A DNA stretch of 61,305 nucleotides, taken from contig CAMLLD010000038.1 in assembly GCA_946480785.1 (NCBI GenBank), forward strand, positions 1 through 61,305, read 5' to 3'. This DNA comes from an uncultured Blastocatellia bacterium (GTDB taxonomy: Bacteria; Acidobacteriota; Blastocatellia; Pyrinomonadales; Pyrinomonadaceae). The translations under genes were made by a program, and so were the position numbers. Under the pieces are notes generated by a model, which had not been told where the DNA came from, made no database searches, and was given only the letters and a program-made list of their open reading frames with translations. Below are positions 42,292 through 50,858 of this stretch, piece after piece; position 1 is the first letter of the stretch; every line of letters begins with the position of its first letter.

Positions 42292-43489
42292 TCGGCGGGT
42301 ACGCCATGTAATAACCCTGGCGTGAGCTGATTTGGAGTTTGCGCTTTTTTCCTTTTTCGTCCGAGGCTTTGACGCGGACCTCGAGGTGGTGGAGGCGGCC
42401 GTCGTCGGTTTCGTTTTCAGCTAGGGTGAAGCCGAGACTGTAGCGCGCGGTTAGGTTGCCGATGATGCGCGCGAGACCGGCGCCGTAGTCTTTTACGCGC
42501 CCAACTTTCACTGCTTCACCGCCCGATCGTTGCGCGAGTTGTTTCGCACTGCCGTAAAGACTCATCCCCATCCAGCCACCGATCGGTTTTGCGACCGGCA
42601 GGAGGAACTTGAACAACGTGCGCAGCTCAACCGTCAATGAGTTGAAGATGACGTTCTCGCGCGTGATGATCTCCTGCGTAGCGTCGCGGTCCTCGAAGAA
42701 GATCGGCGCGATGCCGTCCGACACCCACACCAGGGACATTTGCGAGTTGGGCCGCAAGTCCTGCGCTTTGCGCGTCGCTTCGCGCACCGCTGCGGCCATG
42801 TCGTAAACCTCGCCCAACTCGATCGACATCTTGCCGTTCCTGCTGACGCGCGTGACATCAACCGAGCCATCGCTCATCGTTTTGCGCGTCACGACCGAAC
42901 CGTTGCGCCCTTTGTTTACTTCCGTCGACACTACTTCCTTCTTAACTGCGCGGGCTGCGCCGTCGATGCTGTCCGCGGTCGTTTGCGAGTGTGGCGCTGC
43001 GTTTTTCAAACAGATCGCCTGCACCTGCTTCAACGCTTCGGCAAGCTTCGCGCGCTCGTTGGTAAACTCGCTCAGCCACACACGCTGTTCGTCTTCACCG
43101 ATGTTCATCGCGAGAATCGCGACTTCATCACCCGGCGGGAGTTTCGCCAGCTCGTTCTCCATCGACTTGAGTATTTCCTCTTCCTTCAGGAAGCGGCCCG
43201 CGCCGTCTTCACGCAGATCGAGAATCAGTACGAGCGCGAGCGGCTTACGTGCCTCGCCTTCACGCGTGAAGTAGGAGATCTCGCGCGGCTTGCCGTCGTC
43301 GAGCACTTCGAAATTTTCCTGCGTGAGATTCGAGATCGGCAGGCTCGTTTTCTTGTCTTTCACGAGCGCATCGAGAAACACGACGCGCGTCTTGATCTTA
43401 ATCGTGTCTTCAACTTCCTGCGCGCGAATGGAAACAGACGCGAGGGCAACAAGGACGAGCAACAAGAGACTGAAACGGTATCTAAACAT
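42275..43489 (-). CDS. VWFA-domain exported protein of the acidobacterial type
   Basis: A 404-residue exported protein with a signal peptide (FSLLLLVLVALASVSIRAQ). VVFLDALVKDKKTSLPISNLTQENFEVLDDGKPREISYF is the conserved opening of the VWFA-related domain expanded in Acidobacteria; PLALVLILDLREDGAG is the modified metal-site strand. Residues 130-330 complete the Rossmann-like fold and the last part is a beta-sandwich (SLGFTLAENETDDGRLHHLEVRV). In this copy the MIDAS DxSxS motif reads D-L-R-E-D, so metal binding may be lost. It is the last gene of the sigma-factor operon. Confidence 0.85.
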   Translation of the reverse strand: MFRYRFSLLLLVLVALASVSIRAQEVEDTIKIKTRVVFLDALVKDKKTSLPISNLTQENFEVLDDGKPREISYFTREGEARKPLALVLILDLREDGAGRFLKEEEILKSMENELAKLPPGDEVAILAMNIGEDEQRVWLSEFTNERAKLAEALKQVQAICLKNAAPHSQTTADSIDGAARAVKKEVVSTEVNKGRNGSVVTRKTMSDGSVDVTRVSRNGKMSIELGEVYDMAAAVREATRKAQDLRPNSQMSLVWVSDGIAPIFFEDRDATQEIITRENVIFNSLTVELRTLFKFLLPVAKPIGGWMGMSLYGSAKQLAQRSGGEAVKVGRVKDYGAGLARIIGNLTARYSLGFTLAENETDDGRLHHLEVRVKASDEKGKKRKLQISSRQGYYMAYPPITQKQ

Positions 43490-43492
43490 GAG

Positions 43493-44035
43493 CTACTCCT
43501 GATCGATGATCGTGGCTTCTTCGGTGATGGCTTTGCCCGTGCCTTCAGGATCTTTCAGCAAGAGCTTGAGGTTCTCCGGCGACAACGTGACCTGGACCAC
43601 CGTCGCGTCGCGCGCGTCGATCGTGATTACGAGCACGTTGTACTTCTCTCCGGCTTCGCGGAGAAAGACGTAGACCTGTTCGTTGTCGGTCGCGGACACG
43701 GTCTGCACGAGCGGCGACCACGTTTCGTTGAGCGCCGTGTTGAGTGTGTTGCGAAACTTTGCGAACTCGCCATTGAACTTCTGATCTTCAAACACGGCGA
43801 GCTTGACGGTGCCGGCTTCGGCGAGACGTCGCGCCGTGCCGCCTTTGATCCGCGCGGCTGTGCGCGCCGCGCCCATTCCGGCTCTCGCGAGAAACGGAAT
43901 TCCTTCGTGCTTCACGCCGTAAAACTGCTCGATCATTTTGACGACCGCGTTGAAGTCGTCGCCTTTTGCGTACACGGCGCTCGCGAGCGCAAGCACAACA
44001 ACAACAGCAAAGGTTCTGAGGTGTATCTTGGTCAT
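43493..44035 (-). CDS. DUF4252 exported protein (first copy)
   Basis: A 180-residue protein with a signal peptide (TFAVVVVLALASAVYA) and a body matching DUF4252 in size and pattern: an alpha/beta domain with a basic helix (ARTAARIKGGTARRLAE) and the terminal VTLSPENLKLLLKDPEG. Function unknown. It lies 3 bp before the VWA gene and 9 bp after the second DUF4252 gene. Tandem DUF4252 copies next to an ECF sigma factor recur in Acidobacteria and Bacteroidetes, usually read as sensing or output lipoproteins. Confidence 0.72.
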   Translation of the reverse strand: MTKIHLRTFAVVVVLALASAVYAKGDDFNAVVKMIEQFYGVKHEGIPFLARAGMGAARTAARIKGGTARRLAEAGTVKLAVFEDQKFNGEFAKFRNTLNTALNETWSPLVQTVSATDNEQVYVFLREAGEKYNVLVITIDARDATVVQVTLSPENLKLLLKDPEGTGKAITEEATIIDQE

Positions 44036-44044
44036 CGCTGAACC

Positions 44045-44629
44045 TCAGTTTTCGTCGTTCTTCGATTTCGTTTTTTCAATGCCCAGCTCAGGCACGCCAA
44101 ACTGTCCTTCGAGTTTCGCGAGCTTTTCGAGATCGACTGGCCCGACGATGTTCACCACCGTCAGCTCGCGATCTTCGCTGCTCAGCACGGCCAAGCCGCC
44201 AATCTCTTCGCCGTTCATCAGCAGGTAAACTTCGACATTGCCTTCCTTTTTGCTGGTGACGTTCACGAGCCTGGTCCAACCCGGCCCGCGCACTTGCGCG
44301 CGAATCGCGTCGACGTCGGCAGTGGTGAACTGGCCGTCGCTATCGAACTCGAAACTCTTGACGTAGATGCCTTTCACGCCGGCGATCAGTTTCTTGATCT
44401 CGCGCTCGTCGGCGTCTTTGTCGGAGAACGCTTTGGCGGCGACGCGTATCAGGCGTTCGTCGATGTTTACCTCGACTGTTTGGCTGGCTTTGGTCGCGAG
44501 ATGATCGAGACTGCTGAGTTCGAGTCGCGAAGTCTGCGGTGTTTGCCCGCGGCCCGCGATTGCCGCGCAGCCGAGAAGTAGCGTGACAATCATTAACGCG
44601 CCGAGTTTTGTTTGGAAGAGAGTTTTCAT
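44045..44629 (-). CDS. DUF4252 exported protein (second copy)
   Basis: A 194-residue protein with a lipoprotein-like signal (LGALMIVTLLLGCAAIAG; the Cys could be lipidated). SRLELSSLDHLATKASQTVEVNIDERL and KLIAGVKGIYVKSFEFDSDGQF are characteristic of DUF4252. I start at ATG 44629 because GGAG sits 5 nt upstream; ATG 44644 in the same frame is the alternative. Longer readings that run to 45142 merge unrelated sequence. It is in tandem with the other DUF4252 gene and downstream of the membrane partner of the sigma factor. Confidence 0.75.
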   Translation of the reverse strand: MKTLFQTKLGALMIVTLLLGCAAIAGRGQTPQTSRLELSSLDHLATKASQTVEVNIDERLIRVAAKAFSDKDADEREIKKLIAGVKGIYVKSFEFDSDGQFTTADVDAIRAQVRGPGWTRLVNVTSKKEGNVEVYLLMNGEEIGGLAVLSSEDRELTVVNIVGPVDLEKLAKLEGQFGVPELGIEKTKSKNDEN

Positions 44630-44640
44630 AACTGCTCCAT

Positions 44641-45129
44641 TCATCCTGCTCTGTGTTGGTTCTTCATCTGAGTGGGAGTTTGGGTGCGGCGATAAGCGGC
44701 GTTCAGCTTTTCGCTCGCGAGGCGTAAGGCGAACATGAGTTGTTGTTTGGCGGCCACTGCTTCGTCGTTGTTGTGTCTCGCTAATACGCGTGGGTGGCGC
44801 TTGGGCGAGGCCAGTGGGGACAGAATCGGAGTTACTAGCGGGTCGGGCGTTACCGAAGGGATTGGAGTCGCTGGCGTGACGAAAGCCACCGAAGGGATGG
44901 ACGCTTCTTGCTTCGGAAGTAGCAGCCACAGACCGCCCGCTAAAAGTGCTACTGCAACTGTTGCGGCGTTCGCGAGTAGTGCGAGGTAGTTGCGTCCGCG
45001 AGTGGCCAACGAGTGTCCAGCGAGGCGCAAAGGTTTCGGCTGGTAACGCAGCGTGCCGAGAATCTCCTCGAGTTGTTGAATCTCGGGGTCGGGCGCGCCG
45101 CTCTTGTCCCACAAGTAATCTTCGTTCAT
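44641..45129 (-). CDS. Single-pass membrane protein, probable anti-sigma partner
   Basis: A 162-residue protein: about 50 cytoplasmic residues (EIQQLEEILGTLRYQPKPLRLAG), one membrane helix (YLALLANAATVAVALLAGGLWLLL, 48-71), and a Pro/Thr-rich periplasmic tail. No zinc-binding HxxxCxxC motif is present. Its ATG overlaps the sigma-factor stop (ATGA), with GGAGG just upstream. Position and topology suggest an anti-sigma factor, although the sequence shows no recognised anti-sigma domain. Confidence 0.65.
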   Translation of the reverse strand: MNEDYLWDKSGAPDPEIQQLEEILGTLRYQPKPLRLAGHSLATRGRNYLALLANAATVAVALLAGGLWLLLPKQEASIPSVAFVTPATPIPSVTPDPLVTPILSPLASPKRHPRVLARHNNDEAVAAKQQLMFALRLASEKLNAAYRRTQTPTQMKNQHRAG

Positions 45130-45701
45130 AAGCCCTCCGCAAATCCGAGCTTCTCTCGCAACAGCTTCATGCCGCGATGCAGATTCACGCGCACTGACGC
45201 CGCCGTCAGCCCGGTGCGCGCCGCGATCTCCGGTCCCGTCATGCCTTCCACTAACCGCAACACAAGCGTCTCGCGATAAGCCTCCGGCAGACTCCGAATC
45301 AGTTCGAGGATCTCCGCCGCGCGTGCTTCCTGTTTGTCGCTGCCAGCCACGTCGTCTGTGATCTCGACCGTCTCGCGCGAACGCCGGTGGAAATCGACCG
45401 CGCGGTTGCGCGCGATCATCGCGACCCACGGTCCGAACGCCGCTCCGTCACGCAACGTGTGCAGCTTCCGATAGGCGTGCAGAAAAATGTCCTGCACGAG
45501 ATCGTCGACTTCCGCCCGCGGCACACGCGCCAACAAAATGCCGTGCACGAGCGGCGCGTAAAGAACGTAGAGCCGGTTGAATCCGTCGCGGTCGCCTGCG
45601 AGCACCGCCTGGACGAGACCGATTTCGATCGGCGTTTCGTCTGCCAGTTCGGGTGCGGCCTTGGCCAGTGGATTCATCAGCAGCATGTTGGCGGTCGCCA
45701 T
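45126..45701 (-). CDS. ECF RNA polymerase sigma factor
   Basis: A 191-residue extracytoplasmic-function sigma factor. Region 2 (about 45-110) shows LYAPLVHGILLARVPRAEVDDLVQDIFLHAYRKL and PWVAMIARNRAVDFHRR; region 4 (about 130-185) shows LPEAYRETLVLRLVEGMTGPEIAARTGL and SVRVNLHRGMKLLRE. ECF factors direct polymerase to small regulons and are usually held by a membrane partner. It heads a five-gene unit with the TM protein, two DUF4252 proteins and the VWA protein, so these are likely both its control and its output. No typical ECF promoter was recognised upstream. Confidence 0.92.
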   Translation of the reverse strand: MATANMLLMNPLAKAAPELADETPIEIGLVQAVLAGDRDGFNRLYVLYAPLVHGILLARVPRAEVDDLVQDIFLHAYRKLHTLRDGAAFGPWVAMIARNRAVDFHRRSRETVEITDDVAGSDKQEARAAEILELIRSLPEAYRETLVLRLVEGMTGPEIAARTGLTAASVRVNLHRGMKLLREKLGFAEGL

Positions 45702-45769
45702 GACAGCGATTAAGACGGGATAGAGGAGAGGACTGTTAACAGGCCCAGGCCGCGATTTACGCGACCGCT

Positions 45770-46744
45770 TTAAGCGATGTCGTCAGCAGGACGAGTGCTT
45801 GGTACGCGCGTCAGTATCGCAGGGTTTTCTTCGGACGTAAGTTTTTTCAGTTCCGGCGTTGCGGAAACGAGCCGCGTGCGCCAGATGAAGAGCGTCGAAA
45901 GAATTAAAACAATGGTGCACGCAGCGCCGCCTTCGATACCGTAAGTGCCACCGGTCAGCCACGCCGGACCGAGATCGGTTCCTTTAAAAAGCGGATGCGC
46001 CACGAGGTTCACGCCGCTGATCGGCAAACCGAAGAACCAGCCCAACGCCCAGTTCCACGACCAATGAACGCCGAGCGGAAACCAAAGGCTGCGCGTGCGC
46101 AGGTACGCGACGCCGAGCCAGATGCCCGCGAGTGCGGTGTTGGCGAAAGTCACGCCGGGCACGACGTTCGGGTTGGAAAGATGAACGCTGGCAAACGGCA
46201 CGGACGTGAGTAACAGACCTAACAACGCGAGCCGCGCGCGCGACAGTGTTTGCAAAGCGTAACCACGGAAGAGTGCTTCTTCAGCTAACGCTGCGACGAA
46301 TAGCAAAGGTGTCATGCTGATGAAGGCGCGCAGGATTGCGCCCGTCATTGCGCTGCCGCCAAACGAAAAGCGCAGTCCACCGCCGGCGGATGCGATGCCG
46401 ACGGCAACGGCCAACGAAGTGAATCCGATCGCGAACCCGACCAGCAGGTCGCGCAGCCAGTCTTGATGAAAAGTGAGTCCGAGGGAGCGCCACGGCAGAC
46501 CTTCAAGCCAGCGCGCGCAGATGTAGCCGGCGCCGAGTGCGGCGACCATCAACGTCAGGCGAAAGATAACGTCGGCGATGAAGTCGACGTGAGGAATTGA
46601 TGGTTCATACTGAACGAAGGCCAAATAAGCGACGCGGAGCAGAGTTGCGAATAAGAAAAGGACGGCGACGAGAACGAGGATGAAGATCAGCAGCCGCCAC
46701 CCACTGCGCAGGCGGCCGAAGTCGTTGATGAAGATCTGGCGCAT
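45770..46744 (-). CDS. CPBP family intramembrane glutamic endopeptidase
   Basis: A polytopic membrane protein of 324 aa with about eight hydrophobic segments. The catalytic motif EEALFRGYALQ with the Glu-Glu pair, the following SVPFASVHLSN histidine, and HWSWNWALG are the CAAX-protease/bacteriocin-processing (CPBP, Rce1-like) signature. In bacteria such enzymes cleave within membranes or give immunity to peptide antibiotics. A long C-terminal tail (TPELKKLTSEENPAIL) is cytoplasmic. It is a single gene on the minus strand, divergent from the palindromic repeat element. Substrate unknown. Confidence 0.87.
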   Translation of the reverse strand: MRQIFINDFGRLRSGWRLLIFILVLVAVLFLFATLLRVAYLAFVQYEPSIPHVDFIADVIFRLTLMVAALGAGYICARWLEGLPWRSLGLTFHQDWLRDLLVGFAIGFTSLAVAVGIASAGGGLRFSFGGSAMTGAILRAFISMTPLLFVAALAEEALFRGYALQTLSRARLALLGLLLTSVPFASVHLSNPNVVPGVTFANTALAGIWLGVAYLRTRSLWFPLGVHWSWNWALGWFFGLPISGVNLVAHPLFKGTDLGPAWLTGGTYGIEGGAACTIVLILSTLFIWRTRLVSATPELKKLTSEENPAILTRVPSTRPADDIA

Positions 46745-46802
46745 GGCCGGGCCATTCTAGGCCACGGCTGCGCGAGTACCAAGAGGAACGGCCTGCTTAA
46801 CG

Positions 46803-46818
46803 ATCGTCACGTGACGAT
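46803..46818. repeat. 16-bp perfect palindrome
   Basis: ATCGTCAC|GTGACGAT is a perfect 16-bp palindrome 59 bp upstream of the CPBP gene start and just before the large inverted-repeat element. It could be an operator for a dimeric regulator or a further part of the repeat region. Confidence 0.6.
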
Positions 46819-46824
46819 TTGCGA

Positions 46825-47061
46825 AACGCCGAAGGCGTTTGCTAATTCGAGCCCAGGGTTGGAGCTTTCGACAACCCTGGGTCATCAGTGGCCGTTGCTT
46901 CAACGCTGAAAGCGTTGACTAAGATCGTGCGCGGGTTTGCCAACGCTTTCAGCGTTTTCGAAAAATGTTGCTGCCAACCCCAGGGTTGTGGCAACCCTGG
47001 GCTCGAATTAGCAAACGCCTTCGGCGTTACAGGGCTCGAACTAGCAAACGCCTTCGGCGTT
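46825..47061. repeat. Nested palindromic element with 37-bp perfect inverted repeats
   Basis: The 343-bp gap 46745-47087 has no gene. The 37-bp arm 46825-46861 is repeated in exact inverse at 46992-47028. Each arm itself holds the small palindrome AACGCC-GAA-GGCGTT and the CCCAGGGTTG half of a second hairpin, whose partners lie at 46872-46881 and 46979-46988. Between the arms are two more palindromes, CAACGCT-GAA-AGCGTTG (46901-46917) and AACGCT-TTC-AGCGTT (46942-46956). The last 30 bp of the right arm (46999-47028) is directly repeated at 47032-47061 with one change. The structure resembles a non-autonomous repeat element; no transposase is present. Confidence 0.85.
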
Positions 47062-47087
47062 CCGGCATGCTAAACTTTTGAGGCTTC

Positions 47088-49340
47088 ATGAACGACAACG
47101 CAGACAACCTGACACCCGAGCGCCGGGAGCGAATCCGCCGTCGCCGCCGCGCGCTGCTGTGGGTCTTGGGCATCACCGTGCTGCTGTTGCTCGCGATCAT
47201 CGTCTCGCAACAACTCTGGCTCTGGACCGTCGTCAAGCCCGACACCGCCGCCGACGCGCTCGTGCTCTACGCACTCTCGACGCTCAACTTCGTCGCCTTC
47301 TTCGTCTTTCTTTTCATCTTCGTCCGCAATCTGCTCAAGCTGCGCCGCGAGCGCAAAGAGCGCCAGCTCGGTTCGAAAGTAAAGACGCGCCTGCTGGTCT
47401 ATTTCATCTCGATCAGCTTTCTGCCGATCACGGCGATGGCGGTCTTCTCGTATCTCTTTCTCAATCGCTCGCTCGAAAAATGGTTCTACGTTTTGCCGGA
47501 TGAGATCGTGCGGCAGGCAACTGAATTGCGACGGCAAACACTTTCGAACCAGCAGCAGGCGCTTCAGGACACGGCGTCGTTGCTCGTCATGCTGCTGAAC
47601 AAGCAGCCGGTCGAACAACGCCAGGCGACGATCGATCAGATCGTTTCGTCAGGACAACTCACCGGCATCGAGATTATTTCGCGTGACGGAAACGTGGTAG
47701 TAAACAGTCGCGCCAAACTGCCTGCGGACGATGCGCAGCGACTCGACAGTCTGTTCGAACAAGCGCGTAGTTATCGTGGTCCAACCGGTGTCGATCTCGC
47801 CGACGGCAAAGAGTTTGACGTGATCGCGGTGCCTTTAAACGACTCGGAATTACTAATCATCGCGCCGCAGAAACGCGCCGACACGAACTTCAAAGACGCG
47901 GTCAGTGGTTCCGAACGCGACTACCAGGATCTCGTGCGCAAACAGCGTCGCGTGCGTTTGCTCGGGCTGTCGACACTCGGCCTGATGACGTTGATTCTGC
48001 TATTCGCGTCGAGCTGGATCGCGATCTATCTCGCGCGCGGCATCGCTACGCCGATCAAAGCCCTCGCCGAAGCGTCGAACGAGATCGCGCGCGGGAATCT
48101 CTCGCATCGCGTAACCACTGTCGCGGACGACGAGCTCGCTCTTCTTGCAGCGTCGTTCAATCAGATGACGACGCAACTCGAAGAAAACCGGCGCAGCATC
48201 GAAGCGGGCGCCGCCGAGCTGCGCGACAAGAACGACGCCCTCCGCGAAAGACGCAATTACATCGAGACGATTCTTCACTCGCTCACGACCGGCGTCATTT
48301 CGCTCGACGAGAACGACTGCGTCACGACCTTGAACCCCGCGGCCTCACGGATGATCGGCCTGACTGACAGACTCGAAAACAATCCCAAGCTCAGCGCGTT
48401 GATCGCGAGCGACGACTGGAACGTTGTCGATCGCCTGCTGCGTCGTGCGCGTCGCACCGGCCACGCGACCGAACAGACGCAACTCGAAGGCGGCGCAAAC
48501 GGCAGCGGCGCTTTGCCCGTGGCGATGACGGCGACTGCTTTGCGCGGTTCGGTGAGCTCGCGCCGCGGCGTCGTACTCGTGATCGAAGATCTTTCGGAGT
48601 TGCTGGCGGCGCAACGCGCGGCCGCGTGGAGTGAAGTCGCGCGCCGCATGGCCCACGAGATCAAGAATCCGTTAACGCCGATTCAACTCTCCGCCGAAAG
48701 GATCGCAAAGAGCTACGCGCGCGTCGCGGCCAACGGCAACGGGACGAACGGCGCGAATGGCGACGGCGCGGATGAAAAGCGCGTCGCGGCGGTGATCAGC
48801 GAATGCACTGAAACGATCAGTCGCGAAGTCGCGGGTCTCAAAGCGATGGTCGACGAGTTTTCGCGTTTCGCGCGTCTGCCCGCGACGCGTCTCGAGACCG
48901 CGAACCTGAACGACGTGATCAGCCAGGCCGTCGGGCTTTACCAGGAGCGTCTTGAAGGCGTCAGCATCGAGCTGCAGCTCGATCACGATCTACCGCCGGC
49001 GCTGCTCGACGTCGAGCAGATCAAACGCGTCTTCGTTAACTTGATCGACAACGCGATCGAAGCCGTGTTCACCGCGCCTGAAAAGCGCATCACGATCGCG
49101 ACGAGCCACGACGCCGACCGAAGCGTCGTGAACGCCGAAGTCGCGGACACGGGCCAGGGAATCGAGCCGGGTGATTTTCGCCGACTCTTTCAGCCATACT
49201 TCTCGCGACGCGACAGCGGCACCGGTCTGGGTCTCGCGATCGTTCAGCAGATTATTCTCGAACACGGCGGCCGCATCCGCGCCGAGAAAAACGATCCGCG
49301 CGGTTCTCGATTTCTGATCGAACTCCCGACCGCGGCTTAA
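47088..49340 (+). CDS. ntrY: NtrY-type membrane sensor histidine kinase
   Basis: A 750-residue sensor with two N-terminal membrane helices (about 21-45 and 60-83), a third at about 103-122, a periplasmic domain to 295, and a fourth helix near 300-322. A HAMP domain (320-372), a PAS-like region (about 395-500), and the transmitter follow. H523 lies in AHEIKNPLTPIQLSAERI; the ATPase domain shows NLIDNAIEAV, DTGQGI and GTGLGLAIVQQI. The HEIKNPLTP box and topology match NtrY, which senses nitrogen or redox state in other bacteria. The next gene, 6 bp downstream, encodes its NtrX-like regulator. Confidence 0.92.
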   Translation: MNDNADNLTPERRERIRRRRRALLWVLGITVLLLLAIIVSQQLWLWTVVKPDTAADALVLYALSTLNFVAFFVFLFIFVRNLLKLRRERKERQLGSKVKTRLLVYFISISFLPITAMAVFSYLFLNRSLEKWFYVLPDEIVRQATELRRQTLSNQQQALQDTASLLVMLLNKQPVEQRQATIDQIVSSGQLTGIEIISRDGNVVVNSRAKLPADDAQRLDSLFEQARSYRGPTGVDLADGKEFDVIAVPLNDSELLIIAPQKRADTNFKDAVSGSERDYQDLVRKQRRVRLLGLSTLGLMTLILLFASSWIAIYLARGIATPIKALAEASNEIARGNLSHRVTTVADDELALLAASFNQMTTQLEENRRSIEAGAAELRDKNDALRERRNYIETILHSLTTGVISLDENDCVTTLNPAASRMIGLTDRLENNPKLSALIASDDWNVVDRLLRRARRTGHATEQTQLEGGANGSGALPVAMTATALRGSVSSRRGVVLVIEDLSELLAAQRAAAWSEVARRMAHEIKNPLTPIQLSAERIAKSYARVAANGNGTNGANGDGADEKRVAAVISECTETISREVAGLKAMVDEFSRFARLPATRLETANLNDVISQAVGLYQERLEGVSIELQLDHDLPPALLDVEQIKRVFVNLIDNAIEAVFTAPEKRITIATSHDADRSVVNAEVADTGQGIEPGDFRRLFQPYFSRRDSGTGLGLAIVQQIILEHGGRIRAEKNDPRGSRFLIELPTAA

Positions 49341-49346
49341 TACTTA

Positions 49347-50693
49347 ATGGACTCGATACTCATCGTTGACGACGAACGCGGCATTCGCGACACGCTGCGC
49401 GCCGTGATGGAAGACGAAGGCTTCGCGGCCGACGCGGTCGCCAGCGGCGAGGAGTGTCTCAAAGCGCTCGGCAAACGCGCCTACGGTTGCATCCTGCTCG
49501 ACGTGTGGCTGCCCGGCATTGACGGCCTCGAAACTTTGAAACAACTGCGCGCGGCCGGGTCGGAAGCTGCGGTCGTGATCATCTCCGGTCACGGCAATAT
49601 CGAAACCGCCGTGCGCGCCACGAAGCTCGGCGCGTTCGACTTCATCGAAAAACCACTCTCGATCGAGAAGACCGTGCTGACGGTGCGCAACGCGTTGCGC
49701 CAGCAGCGACTCGAGTTGATCAACGCCAACATGGCCGCGGCGCTCGCGCGCGAGTACACGATGGTGGGCGAGTCGGTCGCGATGCGTGCGTTGCGCAAAC
49801 AGATTTCGGTCGTCGCGCCGACCGACGGCCGCGTGCTGATCTACGGCGAATCGGGCACCGGCAAGGAACTTGTCGCGCGCGCGATTCACGCCGAGTCGCG
49901 CCGCGCCGCCGCGCCGTTTGTCGAAGTAAACTCCGCGGCGATTCCCGAAGAGCTGATCGAAAGCGAACTGTTTGGTCACGTGAAAGGCGCGTTCACGGGG
50001 GCGACCGCCGCGAAGAAAGGCAAGTTTGAGCTCGCTGACGGCGCGACGATCTTCCTCGACGAAGTCGGCGACATGAGTCCGAAGGTGCAAGCGAAAGTCT
50101 TGCGCGTGCTTGAAGAACAACGTTTCGAGCCGGTCGGCAGCGGCGCTTCGGTCACCGTCGACGTGCGCGTGATCGCCGCGACAAACAAACGTCTCTTCGC
50201 GGAGATCGAAAACGGCAACTTTCGCGCGGACCTGTTCTATCGTTTAAACGTGATTCCGTTTGAGTTGCCGCCGCTGCGCGAACGACTCGAAGACGTGCCG
50301 CTGCTCGTCGACTACTTCAATCAACACTTCTCGCGCGCGTACGCGAAGAAGCCGAAGCAATTTCAGGCGGAGGCGTTGGAGGAGTTGCAGTCGTACTCAT
50401 GGCCCGGGAACGTGCGCGAGTTGCGCAACACGATCGAGCGCGTGGTGATCATGCATCCGGGCACGAAAGTCTCAGCCAACGACTTGCCGCCTCACGGCAA
50501 GGAAGAACCGCCTGCGGCTTCGTTTCGCTTTCCGTCATTCAAGGAAGCAACCGAGGCCTATCATCGCGAGTTCATTCAGCGGAAACTGGAAGAAGCGGAC
50601 GGCAACGTTTCGCGCGCCGCGGAATTGATGGGCGTCGACCGCAGCCATCTCTATCGCCGCATGCGCGCCCTCGGCATCCAAAACCGTTCTTAA
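49347..50693 (+). CDS. ntrX: NtrX-type sigma-54-dependent response regulator
   Basis: A 448-residue NtrC-family regulator. The receiver domain has acidic residues D8-D9 and phosphorylation site D52 in ILLDVWLPG. The central AAA+ domain shows GESGTGKE, GAFTGATA (the sigma-54 contact loop), IFLDEVGDM, and the arginine-containing FRADLFYRLNVIPF. The C-terminal Fis-type helix-turn-helix reads NVSRAAELMGVDRSHLYRRM. It would activate sigma-54 promoters when phosphorylated by NtrY. No -24/-12 element was recognised in the window. Confidence 0.94.
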   Translation: MDSILIVDDERGIRDTLRAVMEDEGFAADAVASGEECLKALGKRAYGCILLDVWLPGIDGLETLKQLRAAGSEAAVVIISGHGNIETAVRATKLGAFDFIEKPLSIEKTVLTVRNALRQQRLELINANMAAALAREYTMVGESVAMRALRKQISVVAPTDGRVLIYGESGTGKELVARAIHAESRRAAAPFVEVNSAAIPEELIESELFGHVKGAFTGATAAKKGKFELADGATIFLDEVGDMSPKVQAKVLRVLEEQRFEPVGSGASVTVDVRVIAATNKRLFAEIENGNFRADLFYRLNVIPFELPPLRERLEDVPLLVDYFNQHFSRAYAKKPKQFQAEALEELQSYSWPGNVRELRNTIERVVIMHPGTKVSANDLPPHGKEEPPAASFRFPSFKEATEAYHREFIQRKLEEADGNVSRAAELMGVDRSHLYRRMRALGIQNRS

Positions 50694-50718
50694 AAACGTC
50701 CCTCTCTTTGTTCCTGAT

Positions 50719-50748
50719 CCGTGTTCATTCGTGTTCATCCGTGGCCCA
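50719..50748. repeat. Three 10-bp tandem units of a dispersed intergenic repeat
   Basis: ccgtgttcat (50719), tcgtgttcat (50729) and ccgtggccca (50739) are tandem 10-bp units in the gap after ntrX. Sequences of the form (a)tccgtgttcat are frequent in intergenic regions of many bacteria. A related trace, tctgtgtaaatctgtgcatc, occurs at about 40328-40348 upstream of the glycine-zipper gene. Confidence 0.55.
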
Positions 50749-50858
50749 TTTACAAAACTTTACAAAACGACAACGCACTCGGAACACGCGGCGTGTTATT
50801 CTCGCCTCGCGCCCGTTCCACGTTTAAGTTCGTATTCAGATTTCAAAACGTCTCTCAC

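Noticed and set aside
46825..47061. CRISPR array
   Set aside because: Repeats are inverted and nested rather than evenly spaced direct repeats with unique spacers, and no cas gene is present.
46888..47073. 61-residue open frame in the palindromic element
   Set aside because: The translation simply reads the repeats (NAFGV repeated) and has no start signals; it is a by-product of the repeat sequence.
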